Source: Filobasidium wieringae (Eukaryota > Basidiomycota > Tremellomycetes > Filobasidiales > Filobasidiaceae). Taken from it: a DNA stretch of 64,000 bases. The DNA lies in NCBI GenBank assembly GCA_001600055.1, contig BCIV01000001.1, positions 1,667,774 through 1,731,773 on the forward strand, read 5' to 3'. Made by a program: the position numbers and the translations under genes. The notes under the pieces were generated by a model. The model saw nothing but the letters and a program-made list of their open reading frames with translations, was not told where the DNA came from and did no database searches. Position 1 is the first letter of the stretch, and each line of letters begins with the position of its first letter. Positions 38,401-49,814 of this stretch are shown here, piece by piece.

Positions 38401-41400
38401 TGCTCGGCGCCAATGTACTCGACGACAGGAACGTCGTCTTTGTTTCCTCCATAGTATCGCTCAAGCAAGTACTCGATGAGCTTACTCTCGACGTTTCCAA
38501 GAATCTCCTTGACAGGCTCATCGACCTTGGTGGAGTATTTGACAGCGATGGGTCCTTGCAAAATACAAACACGCTGAGGATCTTGATCAAAGACAGCGTC
38601 GATGTCTTCAGCTGCCCAAAGAGAGTCCTTCTTGAACCAAACCTCGAAGTTGTTGTCGAGGATGGGAATGAAGGGAACGGGCTTCTGACCAGGCCTTTGG
38701 GCAATGTTCATGAAGAACGCCTTGTCCTCGGCAGCGACCAATTGAGTCTTTGCACGGGGGTAAGCGTTAAAGAACGCCTCAACGGTCTCAAAAGGCTTCT
38801 CCAATTCGGAGAAAGACTGGATAAGAGACTCCTTAAGCTTGGCGCCTTCGACACCTGCAAATCGCTCTTCGACTCGACGGAGCCAGTCTCCAGTCAAGTT
38901 TCGGAGGGAAACGTCGATCCATCGGTTCTGTTTGGCAACGTACATCAGACGGATCATTCGCCGAGTGATCTCTTCGTAAGTCATCTGCGCGAGGTCATCA
39001 ACGACAGTTCCATCGGCCTTTTCACCGAACCAAGGCTTGTTAAAGTCCTTGTTCAGCTTGTCGATAACGTAGGCCTTCTTGCCAGCCAACCAGGCGGCTC
39101 GCTTTTCCTTGGGCAAGTTGAAAACGGTGTCGTCGAATTCTCTCCACAACTTGACGGCTCGGTTGGCGATCTTGTGAATAGGTTCTCCGAGCTCAGATCG
39201 AACAGTGAGGATACCACCAGTCGGTCGGTCGTAAGTACCCTCCCACTTGTCATCATCGACTCCGGGAGCGTCGACGATCAATTGCTTAACGGAAGGACTA
39301 GTGTGAGCTTCTTTGGCAACCATCATTCGACTGGCGAAAAGAGCACCATCGAAGGGCATAGGCTGGGAGTTGAACATCTTGACGGCCCAGTCTCCGGAAA
39401 GGTAAGGCCAGACATCATCAGCTCCACCGAATCCAGATCCAGCGACTAAAGAGATGTTAGGGTGCTGCCTGATAGAACCGTAAGTTGCCAAGATGGGGTG
39501 GTGCATATCTTCACAACTGTGATGACCACCAGCACGACCACCGGTCCACTGCAAGATGATGGGGTAGTCGGGGTTGGCGGAAGCGATGTTAACAACCTGA
39601 CGGATACCCTCGACGGAACCGGGCTTGAAAGCGATGTGCTTGATACCAGCAGACTTCAAGTTGCTGATGATCTCGGTAGCCTTCTCAGAAGTAGGGATAC
39701 CAGCGGCGACACAGAAACCTTCGATAGGGAGTCCTTCCCTTCGCATTTCTTGCCACAAGGGGTATTGAAAAGTGAATTGCCTTTGGTTGATGTAAAGGGC
39801 GTTCAAGGTGATTCCAACACCGGGCTCGATCTGACTTTGAATTTCAGCGACCTTGGCACGAAGAGCCTTGGCATTGTAGTGGGCTCCACCAGCCAACTCA
39901 ATGTGGTATCCAGCGTTCAAAGTAGCAGAGACCATGCCGGCAGGTACGGTACAAGGAGTCATACCAGCGACCATGATAGGTGGCTTTCCCAACAACCTCG
40001 AGAATGGGGTATCGATGTGAAGCTTTCCATCGGTAGTCTTGACAAGCTTGGGGGTGAACTTGTCAGCCCACCTGTTCTCGTACTTGACGGAACCAGTAGA
40101 GAAGATCTCAGCTCCACTCTTTCCCTTCTCTCCAACGACGAGGACTCGAACTCCACGTCCCTCGAGACACCTAGCGGTGATGCTTCCAACACCACTGGCC
40201 CTTCCTGGACCAAAGTCGATAGCGTGGGTAGCGGTCTTGGGGAAATCAGTAGCCTTCTGCCAGTGAACAGGAGCGGTGAAGATCTGGTCACACAAGGATG
40301 CGGTGACAGACGAGGACGACTGCTGGATGTTCTCTCCTGTTGAAAGTTGGAAAGAAGAATCAGTCAACCTGATTGCTACCGCAGTTGATGATTCCGACTT
40401 ACCAGACTCAGTGTTGTAGACCTCTAGCTTGATCTCGCTAGCTTGCCATAATTCCTCTCCTTGAAGATCCTCCTCCATCAACTTCTGAGTAGCTCCCTGA
40501 AGGTAAGGGCTGTGGTAAGGAACGTTGATCTGCAAGAATCGGTTGCTGAAAACCATCTTCCTCTTGGAGAAAGGAATCTTGCTCTGATCCAATCCAGCAG
40601 GAGCCTTGACATTCCTCAGCGCGCAGCCGAATCCGTAAAGGGCCTTGGCGGGACCAGTGACGACGTAAACGGTAGGTCCGTTGTGAAGGGAGACGTAGAT
40701 CTGGGAGTTGGCGGGAAGGTGCTTGTTGGTCTTCTTGACCTGGTTCTCCAAATCAGACAATTGCATTCCAGCAACCATCATCATGTTGGTAGGAATACCC
40801 TCATCGTGTTCCTCGGCGTCCTCGACGATCTTGGGCTCGAGAGCGAGGAGGGGGAAGAAGTCTTGTCCCCTCAATCCGAGGTAGAACAAGAGCCTAAGAG
40901 CCTTCAAAGCGTTGATGTCGAAAGACTCGAAAGAGTCCGAACTGGCGATAGCAGTAGCGGTAACGATACCCTGAGAGTGTCCAGTGGTACCCTTGAATCG
41001 GTTCCTCATCTCACCGGGAGTGAGATCAGCGACCTTGCAGGTGATCAAGTATTGAACAAGCTGGGTAAGTCCAATAAGGGGCATCGACAGAGGGATCGAT
41101 GCAAAGTATTCAACGGAAGGTCGAGGAGCGGTTCCATTGAGCCAGTTGATGACATTGAGCCCGTGGGCGTAATAGGCATGACCCTTGTTCTGAGCCTTGG
41201 TAGCCAAGGGGTCGAGGTAAGCGCTGGCGGAAGCGAGGAAGGGAGCAACAAAAGGCTTGTAGATATCGTACAGAGCGAAGAGCTCATCGAAGTAAACCTA
41301 ATCAGTCGAAGAGAGTGATCAGTATTGGCATTCGGATTGATCTCGAAAAAGTAGGGGTTAAATTTGAAATAGGGGTTCGACTTACCTCGTTGACACCTTG

Positions 41401-41958
41401 GCCGCCGAAAAGAGCGTAAAGCTCGGCCTTTCCTTCGCTAGCAGCTTGGAAAAGGGCACTGGTCTGAACGAGTTTGACGTCGTTAGTCCCGTAAACCTCC
41501 CTTAGGGTGGTGAAGGCCTTATAGTAAGCGGCCAAAACTTTGGCTCGGATGTCGACATCGTATCCCTGTACGAGCGAGTGAACGGCTTCGTTTGACAAGA
41601 ACAAAGCGTTGAAAGCGTTGAAAGAGGAGAGCAAGATCTGGCTTGCGTCCGTCTTGCTTGGGGAACCAGAGGCAACGACTTTGGCGTTGACATAAGCCAA
41701 GAATTTGCTGAGAAGCTTGACTTGGGGCTCGGTAGTGGTAACGGCCTGAAGCACGTTACCCTCATCATCGTACTCGGTCACGGCTACCTCGACGAGATCC
41801 TCATCTCCTTGGACAGAGTGATAAAATTCTTCTCGAATGACCTCGGCGGCGATCCAAGCTTCAGAAGAGGAAGGGATAGGGATGGAGAGTCGAGTGGTCG
41901 CCTGTTGCAAGACGAGAGGACGAGTCGAAGGTTGAGAGGAGGAGAAGAAGGAAGCCAT
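29482..41958 (-). CDS. FAS: Single-chain type I fatty acid synthase (beta-alpha fusion)
   Basis: This gene makes palmitate/stearate from acetyl- and malonyl-CoA in the cytosol. Exons are 41958-41386, 41297-40403, 40336-37707, 37645-36939, 36882-36748, 36691-34028, 33969-33839, 33786-33682, 33621-29997, 29935-29863, 29800-29645 and 29586-29482, giving about 3,932 residues. Domains in order are: acetyltransferase (GHSQG near 294); enoyl reductase ([19 protein letters not shown]); dehydratase ([12 protein letters not shown] ... [10 protein letters not shown]); malonyl/palmitoyl transferase ([26 protein letters not shown] near 1849); acyl carrier protein ([12 protein letters not shown], Ser near 2268); ketoreductase ([10 protein letters not shown]); ketosynthase (GACATALQ, Cys near 3364); and phosphopantetheine transferase ([16 protein letters not shown]). 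In yeast, beta ends and alpha starts as separate genes. Here the frame runs unbroken from the beta-type end (AWETDDWDS, near 35345) into the alpha-type start ([18 protein letters not shown]). Confidence 0.96.
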
Positions 41959-42890
41959 GATGGATGGCTCTTCTTTGTTTAGTTCGATAGGGAAGGGGTT
42001 GCTAGATCGTTTTGTTTCAAGTGTAAGGCAGCGACCCAGATTATGCGGTCGGTCTGAGCGAAACCACCACTCGCGTTAGCTGAGAATCGAGCTGAAATGT
42101 CATCAGAAGCTCAACACTCACGACTACGCTCAAGTCTATTTGGGGGTTGTCAAGGATTCTAGCCAAGTCCTCGTTCCCGTTTTCGTTAACACAATCACTG
42201 ATCAGACTCCAGTCTAAGAGGAATTGATATGTTTCGACCGAGGAAGTGAATCAAGGTCTAATGGGTGGTGGTTGTGGTTGTGTGAGTGGGTTGTGGGAGG
42301 AAAGAAAGAGCAGGAGAATGAGCTATGCGGTGTGGAATGTTCATATTCCTCTTGGTTGAATTATAACCTGAGACTCTTGGACCCCACGAACACGCTCGCG
42401 AATCTTTGGAAATTACGGCAGATCCCCAAAAGCAGCTGCTACACCGACGGGCGAATGCGGGTTTGGGCGGGCGCGCGGATGCAGATCGAGGTTTGTGTGA
42501 GTGCGAGTTATCAGCAGCCACGGACATCCCAACACATTCGATACAACTCTACCCAGCCGTAGCGGACTCGTGTGTCGTGCCCAGAGATTTCCTAGCAGTG
42601 GCTTCCCCATACCCCATTCGATTAGTCATTACCACAAATGACTACACGACAGTTGACACGTCGTCGTGCATTGGTAAGAGTTGTCATCAAAGATATGTCA
42701 CACCAAGTCGACTACATGGGGAGAATATACCAAACGCATGGGGGAAGATAGCTCAAAGCTCTGGAAAGATGGGGAGGAAGTTGATATTGGGGATTCAATC
42801 TGTTGTCGTCACAAACACTCATGCACTATGATACATTGCCCGCTCTTCCCCAACGCAGCGGGCCAGCGATTTCGCCATCGCCTTACCAAT
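41959..42890. other. Intergenic: FAS promoter and COX15 3' flank
   Basis: No gene is seen in these 932 bp. GTGGTTGTGGTTGTG-type simple sequence occurs near 42260-42295. The region next to 41958 should hold the FAS promoter and leader. I see no element I can name with confidence. Confidence 0.5.
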
Positions 42891-44730
42891 CTAAGGAATG
42901 TTGACTCGAGCCTTCATCCCACTCTGCACATCCTTCATCGCTTGTCCAGTAGGTCTGGCAGCCCGAACGGTCTTACCCGCCTCGGCCCAGATCCTCGCCA
43001 CACTGCTTGGCCGTCTGAGAGCTCCCAGTAATCCAAGCATGGTGGTCAAGAGGAGAACACTTCCCGCCTGGTGCGCTGCGGCAAGGGGAACGGGTACGTA
43101 GAGTAGCAGAGTGGTGATACCCATAGTCACTTGCAGAATTCCAGCGTGCATTGCCCCTTTGCTCCACCTGATTGCAGTGGGAGGTAAAGCTCGTCGAAGA
43201 GCGGGTCGGGTAGCAAGGAAGGGCAAAGTCAAAACGCAGAGAAAAGTAGTAGTTGCCTGTTAAACATCTATCGTCTCAGTACTGTCTTTTTCGCTAGACC
43301 GCGTTGAAACCCGTTGCTTACCAGAGCTCGATGATCGAATTGAACAGTACTAGGGTTCTCGAAAATGTTCCTCCACCACTTATCACTTCCATCCGCTTTC
43401 TGAGCGTATCGATCATCCATGAGCTCAGCAGTTGGAGGAATGATCGATCCTCCCATAGTAGGGAACTCGTTGTAGATCAAGCCCGCATCGAGTCCGGCAA
43501 CAAATGCACCTGCCGAGAGAGAAATTCGGTAAGCCAAAATAGCATGTACCGTCAGCGAAAACGATCCGCTTACCAGATACCGCAGTGAGTAAAACGAGTC
43601 CACCGACTACACTAGCCCATCGCCCAAACTTCTTGACCTTGGGGTCGTTCAACACGCTCATCAAATTCTTGACCTCAACCCCAGCAGCCTTGCCCTCCCC
43701 ATGAGCAAACTTCCAGTCCCTCATGACTCCAAAAGCAGTATGAACCATCCCGGTGTAAAGCAAAAGCGCAGCTCCCAAATGCATCGCAAGACGGTATTGC
43801 GAAACTCGGGGCACGGCTCCAGGGGTGTTCAAAATTTCCTCAGAGAGACCGGATTTGACCATGTACCAACCAAGGAAACCTTGGAAACCAATTCCTCCTG
43901 CAATAGCGAGTAGTTTCCAGCGTACGTTGCGGCCGACTTGACCCTTGGCAAGGAAGTAAGCAGCAGGAAGGATGAAACTGACAAATCGATAAATATTAGA
44001 TGTCAGTTTCGGGATCACTTTTAATGATAGAATGACTTGGATTACTTACCCTACACCAAGAACACGACCGGCAATACGATGAGCCCATTCCATGTAGAAG
44101 ATCCTCTTGAAAGCTGGTAGATCGAGTTGAGAGTTTGTCCTAATATGCGTGAAATCGTACAAGCTTAGCTTTATGATGGATATGACAGCAACAATCCAGC
44201 TCCACTTACAAGACACCTTCAGGGGTTACCCTGTACTTCTCCCATTCCACAAGCCATTGCTCTTCCCCGATAGGAGGCAGAATCCCCTTGACGGGTTCCC
44301 ATTCGGTGATACTAAGTCCAGATTCAGTCAATCGAGTAACTCCTCCTACAACGACAATGAAGAAGACGAGTCCAGCTGAAGCAAAGAGCCATTTCGCAAC
44401 GGCGGGAGTTGTCAATGTTGGTAGATCATTTGCCTTTGATCCGGTGTAGGTGTTGTCCTCAGAGGTGAAGGTTGCAGATGGTATTTGAGACAATGTGGCG
44501 GATGATTTAGGATGAGGAGTGAAGCTGACGGATCGTACTCCTATAGCTCGTGGCGAACCAAAGGATCCAGAAAGAGAGATCCGTGTAGGTGCTCGTAAAG
44601 CCCGTGATCGAGATGACAGAGATCGGATCAAGATCTCAGGAGACTTCGCTAGACTTCTTGCGGTTCTAGGTCTGATAGTTGAACTAGCGAGCTTGAAGCT
44701 CATGCCTAAGCAGCTTGAAGCCGATGCCAT
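42891..44730 (-). CDS. COX15: Heme A synthase COX15
   Basis: COX15 is the inner mitochondrial membrane enzyme that hydroxylates heme O to heme A for cytochrome c oxidase. Exons are 44730-44210, 44139-44050, 43977-43574, 43509-43322 and 43256-42891, giving 522 residues. A Ser/Arg-rich presequence of about 80-100 residues precedes the membrane part. Signatures are [45 protein letters not shown] (conserved His), [30 protein letters not shown] (His), [33 protein letters not shown] (His) and [11 protein letters not shown] with [14 protein letters not shown] (His). Eight or so hydrophobic segments fit the family. Alternative products are unlikely. Confidence 0.95.
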
Positions 44731-46093
44731 TTCGCTTGTCGATACTTTCGACCAGAGATTTGGTGCGTATGGTCGACCTTGATGGCAAGCAATTAAGTCA
44801 CGGGTCTATGAACTACTATTAAAATCGAGTGCGAGTCAACGGCTGAACCCAATGAAATTCGATGCATTTTATTCTGACAATCGAAGTTATCGCTCGTAGA
44901 TCTCGCGGATGCAATTCGGGAGAAACCGCCGGTCACTCACTCACGCGAAGGCGTTTGAACCAGAACGAAGCGCGATCTATTGTGCGCTTGCATGTATGGT
45001 GTTTCAGCTGGATGCACAGGTGTATCAGTTAGCGCTGGTGATCAGTCATGATCAGTTTGACTATGGAACAACCGCTATACCCGCTCGTCAGTTTGGGCAT
45101 GGTATATCTCTGGCTTACTGTCTGATTCCGGCATCATCGTCGGTAATCGGTGAAATTGTAAGGCTTCTTGTATATGCAAATTCGTACAACCTTCATTCTG
45201 GATATGCTACCAAGCGACTGGTTCCACCGTATACTTGTTAGGGTAGACTTTGCCTGTCTTACGGTGTCAATAATACATCTAATTTATATCAATTCCGTTT
45301 TGCTTGTTCCAACATGGCTTGTCAGCAACCGGGCTTTTTGGTGATAATTTAATCGAACTGCGCCCAACGGCGTCTGTGATCGATCGATGACATTTAGAAT
45401 GCATGTCATGCCTTTAAAGTCGCACATGACAGATGGAGCACTCCATATGGCCAGAGATACAATAGATCCCTGATACATGCTATGGAAGGCGGTACAAGCA
45501 AAATCATAGTCTAAAGGGCGTGCCTCAGTAGTGGGCCGTGAAGCCAGACCTCAATGTATCCGGCACACCTCTATTCATATACTCATTTGGGGGTCTCTCT
45601 TACAGTGGACCTCATTCGTCGTGAAGAATCCTTGGCGTTCTCTTTCAATCTCATCAACCTATCATACGGGAAGAGTGTCTGCCACCGGATTGCATCGCCA
45701 AATGTCTTAAACTGAGAGGTTCCCTTGCGGTACGAAAGCTTGGAGGTAAGAGAAGACCCAACCACGTGACACAATATCCTACAGTCGGCAGGAGGACCAT
45801 ACAATGGCGATGAGTTTCAGCCTGCCTGTGCGCCTGGCACGCATGCATACTCCTACGCGATCGCCTGACGGTGAAATGCAGTCACGGTAGATCGCGATTG
45901 CCACAGAGAAGTACACGTAAAATACATGTCAGCCTCGCTTCAGATATCGAGCGCGGGATGATCTCCTCTGAACCGTGTGAGGTAATTAGGTTGAGTGGAA
46001 CAACCTTTGACGTATATTCTCTGTTTTGCCTCCTAGTTATAACAGCTTTCACTCGCTCACTCGTAACATAGAATCTCAAGGGTCTTTTCAATA
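44731..46093. other. Gene-free divergent interval of 1.36 kb
   Basis: The interval lies between the divergent starts of COX15 and PRP17. It has small open frames such as 44909-45241, but none has coding character or splice partners. I see no tRNA and no repeat. Both promoters lie here. The length is large for this compact region and is otherwise unexplained. Confidence 0.5.
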
Positions 46094-48482
46094 ATGGCGG
46101 CCCTAGTTTCTGGATATGGCTCGTCAGACGATGAAGATCACATCTCACCGGTCGAAGCTATCACCTACGATGCTTCAGCTGCTATTCGAGCAGTACCTGG
46201 AGATAACGAAGAGGAAGAGGAGGAAGACATAGAGCAAGCCAAGAAGGATCTGTATGGTTTATCGAGTCAAAATTCGAAAGCTGCTTCGAAAACAATACTG
46301 GCTGAACGAGGGTTAAAGATCAAGGCTGCAGCCGATGTTTTAGCTGAAGTGAGCGGTGTTTCGCCATGCCAAGCGACAAACGGCAGGAAGCTGACTCTAT
46401 CTTGCTCTGTAGGATCCCAATGCACCGACAGCTCTCATAACTCGACCGACTGACAAGGTCATGAACGTAAACATCACCTATGATGATATGATGCGACCAG
46501 AGTTCGGGCCAGAGAACCCATTCGATTCGAGGAAGAACAAGGGGATGAACAGTGTTGCTGGTAAGCAGACCGTCAAGTTGATGGAAACCAAAGTAGCTGA
46601 TGAGGGACGGTATATGCTTATAGGTCACGTGGAGGAACAGTCCATGGACGCACATTCCTTCATCCAGCAACAACGAACCTTTGCCGTACATGGTTATGCT
46701 CTTAACCCATCTGCTCTCGCCGGCGACCCATCTACAGCATACGTGGGAGACCTTTCCTCCGCTGCCCAAAACAACTTCTCTCTTATCGAAAACATCCGAA
46801 CGACACATTCGTCACGAAGAGAAAACAAACGGAAACGACAGAACAAGGGAGATGCAGGAGTCGTCGATGGTGACGGAGCGTACCTGGGTCCGTGGGCAAG
46901 CTGGGAGGGAGAGAAGGAGGAGGGAGTTGAGGAGGTAGAAGAGGATATGGAAGAGTGGAGAGCTGAGAAGCGAAAGCGAGACGAGGCACAGGAGGCTTCT
47001 CGAGAAAAGATGAAAAAGGCTGGAGAGGAGAAGAGTATTTTCCACGGTGAGCTTGTTTATAGTTCTCAACTGGTTATGACAAGGGTGCTGATAGTATCTC
47101 AATAGGAAAATCGCTTACCGACTATGCTGGCAGAACATATATGCATATCCCAACCGATCTCGGTATTAACCTCAAACCGGACGAAGATACTCCGGCACCA
47201 GAAAGTTTCATCCCTCAAAACTGTGTTCATACTTGGGTAAGCCGGTGCAAGGTCTTGCTTGTCTGACTGACCGCTAACAAGATTATCAAACAGACTGGAC
47301 ATACGAAAGCTGTCTCGGCTATTCGACTATTCCCCAAGAGTGGTCATTTGTTATTGAGTGCTAGTATGGATACGAAGATCAAAGTGAGCTAGGATGTCTT
47401 TTTGCAGCTGGAATTCAGTGGCTTACATCTTATCTTCAGTTGTGGGATGTTTACCATGAAGGGAACGTACTGCGGACGTTCCAGGGACACGGTAAAGCCG
47501 TGAAAGACATCGCGTTCAACAATGACGGATCGAGGTTCTTGAGTGCAAGTTATGATCGACAAGTGAAGCTTTGGGATACCGAGACAGGTAGGTCCAGAAT
47601 GTCGCGCCAACTGCCGACACTCACTGATCGTGATTTAAAAGGACAATGTATTCAAGCATTCTCAAACGGAAAGATACCGCACGTAGTGAAATTCAACCCT
47701 GATGAGGATAAGCAACATATTTTCCTGGCTGGTATGCAGGACAAGAAGATTATACAGGTCAGTCATACAAGCAGCTTTCCATACATCGTTCTAGTGCTCA
47801 ACGGCCGCTACACACAGTACGATTTACGAGCGAAGGAGATTACGCAAGAATACGACCAGCATTTGGGACCGGTCAACACGATCACATGGGTAGATAACAA
47901 CCGACGATTTGTGACTACTTCGGATGACAAGACTATCCGAGGTTGGGACTACGATATTCCTGTAGTGATCAAATACATCGCGGAGCCTTATATGCACTCC
48001 ATGCCTGCTGTCACCCTTCACCCAAGCAGTATGTCCCGGTCATGACGCAAACGAGAAAATATTGCTGACTCCTGTTTCTTCCTCGCAGAAAAATGGTTTG
48101 CCGCTCAATCGCTCGACAATCAGATTCTGGTCTACTCGACCGACGGTTTTAAGCAGAACAGGAAGAAGCGATTTGCAGGCCATACTATCGCAGGTTACGC
48201 CTGTGCGATCGGTTTCTCACCAGATGGAAGGTTCGTTTCGAGCGGAGATGGGCAGGGTAACATGGTATTCTGGGACTGGAAGGGAGGAAAGATCCTGAAA
48301 CGACTGCACGCGCACAAACAAGTCGTCATCGACCATGTCTGGTTACCAAATGAGCAGGTGAGCATCGTCCTCAATACAGTATGGTCCGAAGATGGTTCTG
48401 ACTGGTAAACTCGTATTGTTTTCACCTACAGTCGAAACTCATTACAGCAAGTTGGGATGGGCAAATCAAATTGTGGGCATAG
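46094..48482 (+). CDS. PRP17: Pre-mRNA splicing factor PRP17/CDC40 (WD40)
   Basis: PRP17 is a second-step splicing factor of the spliceosome with a C-terminal WD40 propeller. Exons are 46094-46348, 46413-47046, 47106-47236, 47294-47383, 47440-47587, 47642-47757, 47818-48028, 48089-48357 and 48432-48482, giving 634 residues. The N-terminal half has the acidic [15 protein letters not shown] start, [32 protein letters not shown] and [18 protein letters not shown], all typical of CDC40. Seven WD-type repeats follow: [104 protein letters not shown] and a final [11 protein letters not shown]. Two introns (47588-47641 and 47758-47817) are in-frame and stop-free. Their removal fits the propeller spacing. 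The gene converges on LTO1. Confidence 0.95.
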
Positions 48483-48736
48483 ACCGATTGTATCCTATGT
48501 ACCGATCATGGAGGTGCGAAGATATGCATACAACGCAACGCATCGCGCAAGAACCGTCGTTGCGCGTTTGTTGCAAAAATCTGTTAATTTCTAGTCCAAG
48601 AAACTACCCTGTCTGCGTTCGCAGCAGCGATACTATCAGGCATATCAGGTTGGTGCCTGGCCTGGCGTACCCTACAGCTAAACAGCGAGCTTGGTGAGGT
48701 TGTCGATCCGGAGCAACGGAGTCGGCGCCAGCCTCT

Positions 48737-49513
48737 TTAAAAGCGTAGCAATCTCGTATCGACGCCATCAATCATTCCCCTTCCCACCCCACTCCCCTCC
48801 ACACCTTGAACAAGATTGCTGCCTCCCTCTGTTCCTGCGTTCCCGTTCTGACCTTGAACTCCTTCCCCTTCTTCCCCGTAATTTTCATTCGGGCCTGGTA
48901 AGCTCGCCACAGCTAGTCGGGGCCGGATACCCAAGGCTGAGCAGAGGAGCTTATATCGTGCTCTGATCCTTTCAAGAAGGACGGAGAGATCGGGTTCTTC
49001 CTGTGATCTGGTAAGGACTGAGGGGGAGGAATTTGATTCTGAAAGCGAGACCGGTGCATCTGGAACGGGAGTAGGATTGATTGTCGGGAATGTCGAGATC
49101 AGATTGATCAGGGTCTGGATGTGCAATTGGACCCTGTAGACGACAAAAATGTGAGTATCTATAATTCGTACGATCTTATCAGAGTCTAGCTTACCTAGAG
49201 CTAACTTTCTTCCCTGCTTGTAATTCCCCGTTCTTCTGTTTCTGACTAATCCCCTGCCAAAAGAGCGCAACGCCCTCTATATACCCAACTTCTTCCCAGA
49301 TCTCATAAGCTTTTTCTTGACCTATGGCACGCCCTTCAAAAAGGCCGTGAAGACGTCCGTGCTCGAAACCGTCCTTGTAACCTTGTTGGTAATACCTAAG
49401 AAGATGGAGTCATCAGTTTCTATAAGCTTTTATCACGGCCGTTCGTGATCTCACGTTTCCTCCAGGTTGTTCACCGATTCAAAAGCATCGAAATCGTCCA
49501 GTTCTCCATCCAT
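48737..49513 (-). CDS. LTO1: LTO1/ORAOV1 homologue (deca-GX3 protein)
   Basis: LTO1 works with YAE1 as an adaptor that delivers the ABC protein RLI1 to the cytosolic iron-sulfur targeting complex, needed for ribosome recycling. Exons are 49513-49455, 49395-49195 and 49133-48737, giving 218 residues. The N-terminus MDGELDDFDAFESVNNLEETYYQQG leads into the family's glycine-every-fourth-residue helix, GYKDGFEHGRLHGLFEGRAIG, then EKAYEIWEEVGYIEGVALFW. The middle helix VQLHIQTLINLISTFP fits. The C-terminal 100 residues include ARYKLLCSALGIRPRLAV followed by a Gly/Glu/Asn-rich tail that is probably disordered. The family's usual C-terminal Trp is not seen; the protein ends in RLLRF. It diverges from HADH across 301 bp. 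Confidence 0.88.
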
Positions 49514-49814
49514 AATGAGCTCCAGTAACTCCAGTAGCTTGAGTTCACGGCGTCGGTAGTTTACACTGAGATGGAGACTTCCTCTGGCCTCTCACTTTGT
49601 ATTTCTTGCGAGCTTTCGCTTGAAATATTGCTTACGTGATAAGAGTCCGGATGTATTTCTGCATCCGATGGCTTTACCGAATTCATACCCGGCTCTTCAG
49701 TTTCCTCTCACATGATCTCCTCTGCTCACATTGCTTCCCAGCCGGCCCACCCACCGTGTCAACTCTTTACATCATACTGGATCAGAAGTCGTTCATCCTA
49801 AGTATATTATCACG
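49514..49814. promoter_or_regulatory. Divergent promoter: LTO1 / HADH
   Basis: These 301 bp separate the LTO1 start (49513, minus) and the HADH start (49815, plus). Both promoters must lie here. No named site is clear. Confidence 0.45.

Noticed and set aside
44909..45241. 110-codon plus-strand frame in the COX15-PRP17 gap
   Set aside because: There is no family resemblance, no splice partners and no coding-like composition. It is a chance frame in intergenic DNA.
47588..47817. Stop-free introns with length divisible by three in PRP17 (54 and 60 nt), FAS (66 nt at 40337-40402), REX3 (57 nt at 17910-17966) and the PriA-like gene (69 nt at 63316-63384), as possible exitrons
   Set aside because: About one intron in eight of this length should be in frame and stop-free by chance, and with more than 100 introns here several are expected. 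In FAS, REX3 and PRP17 the spliced form fits the family better.
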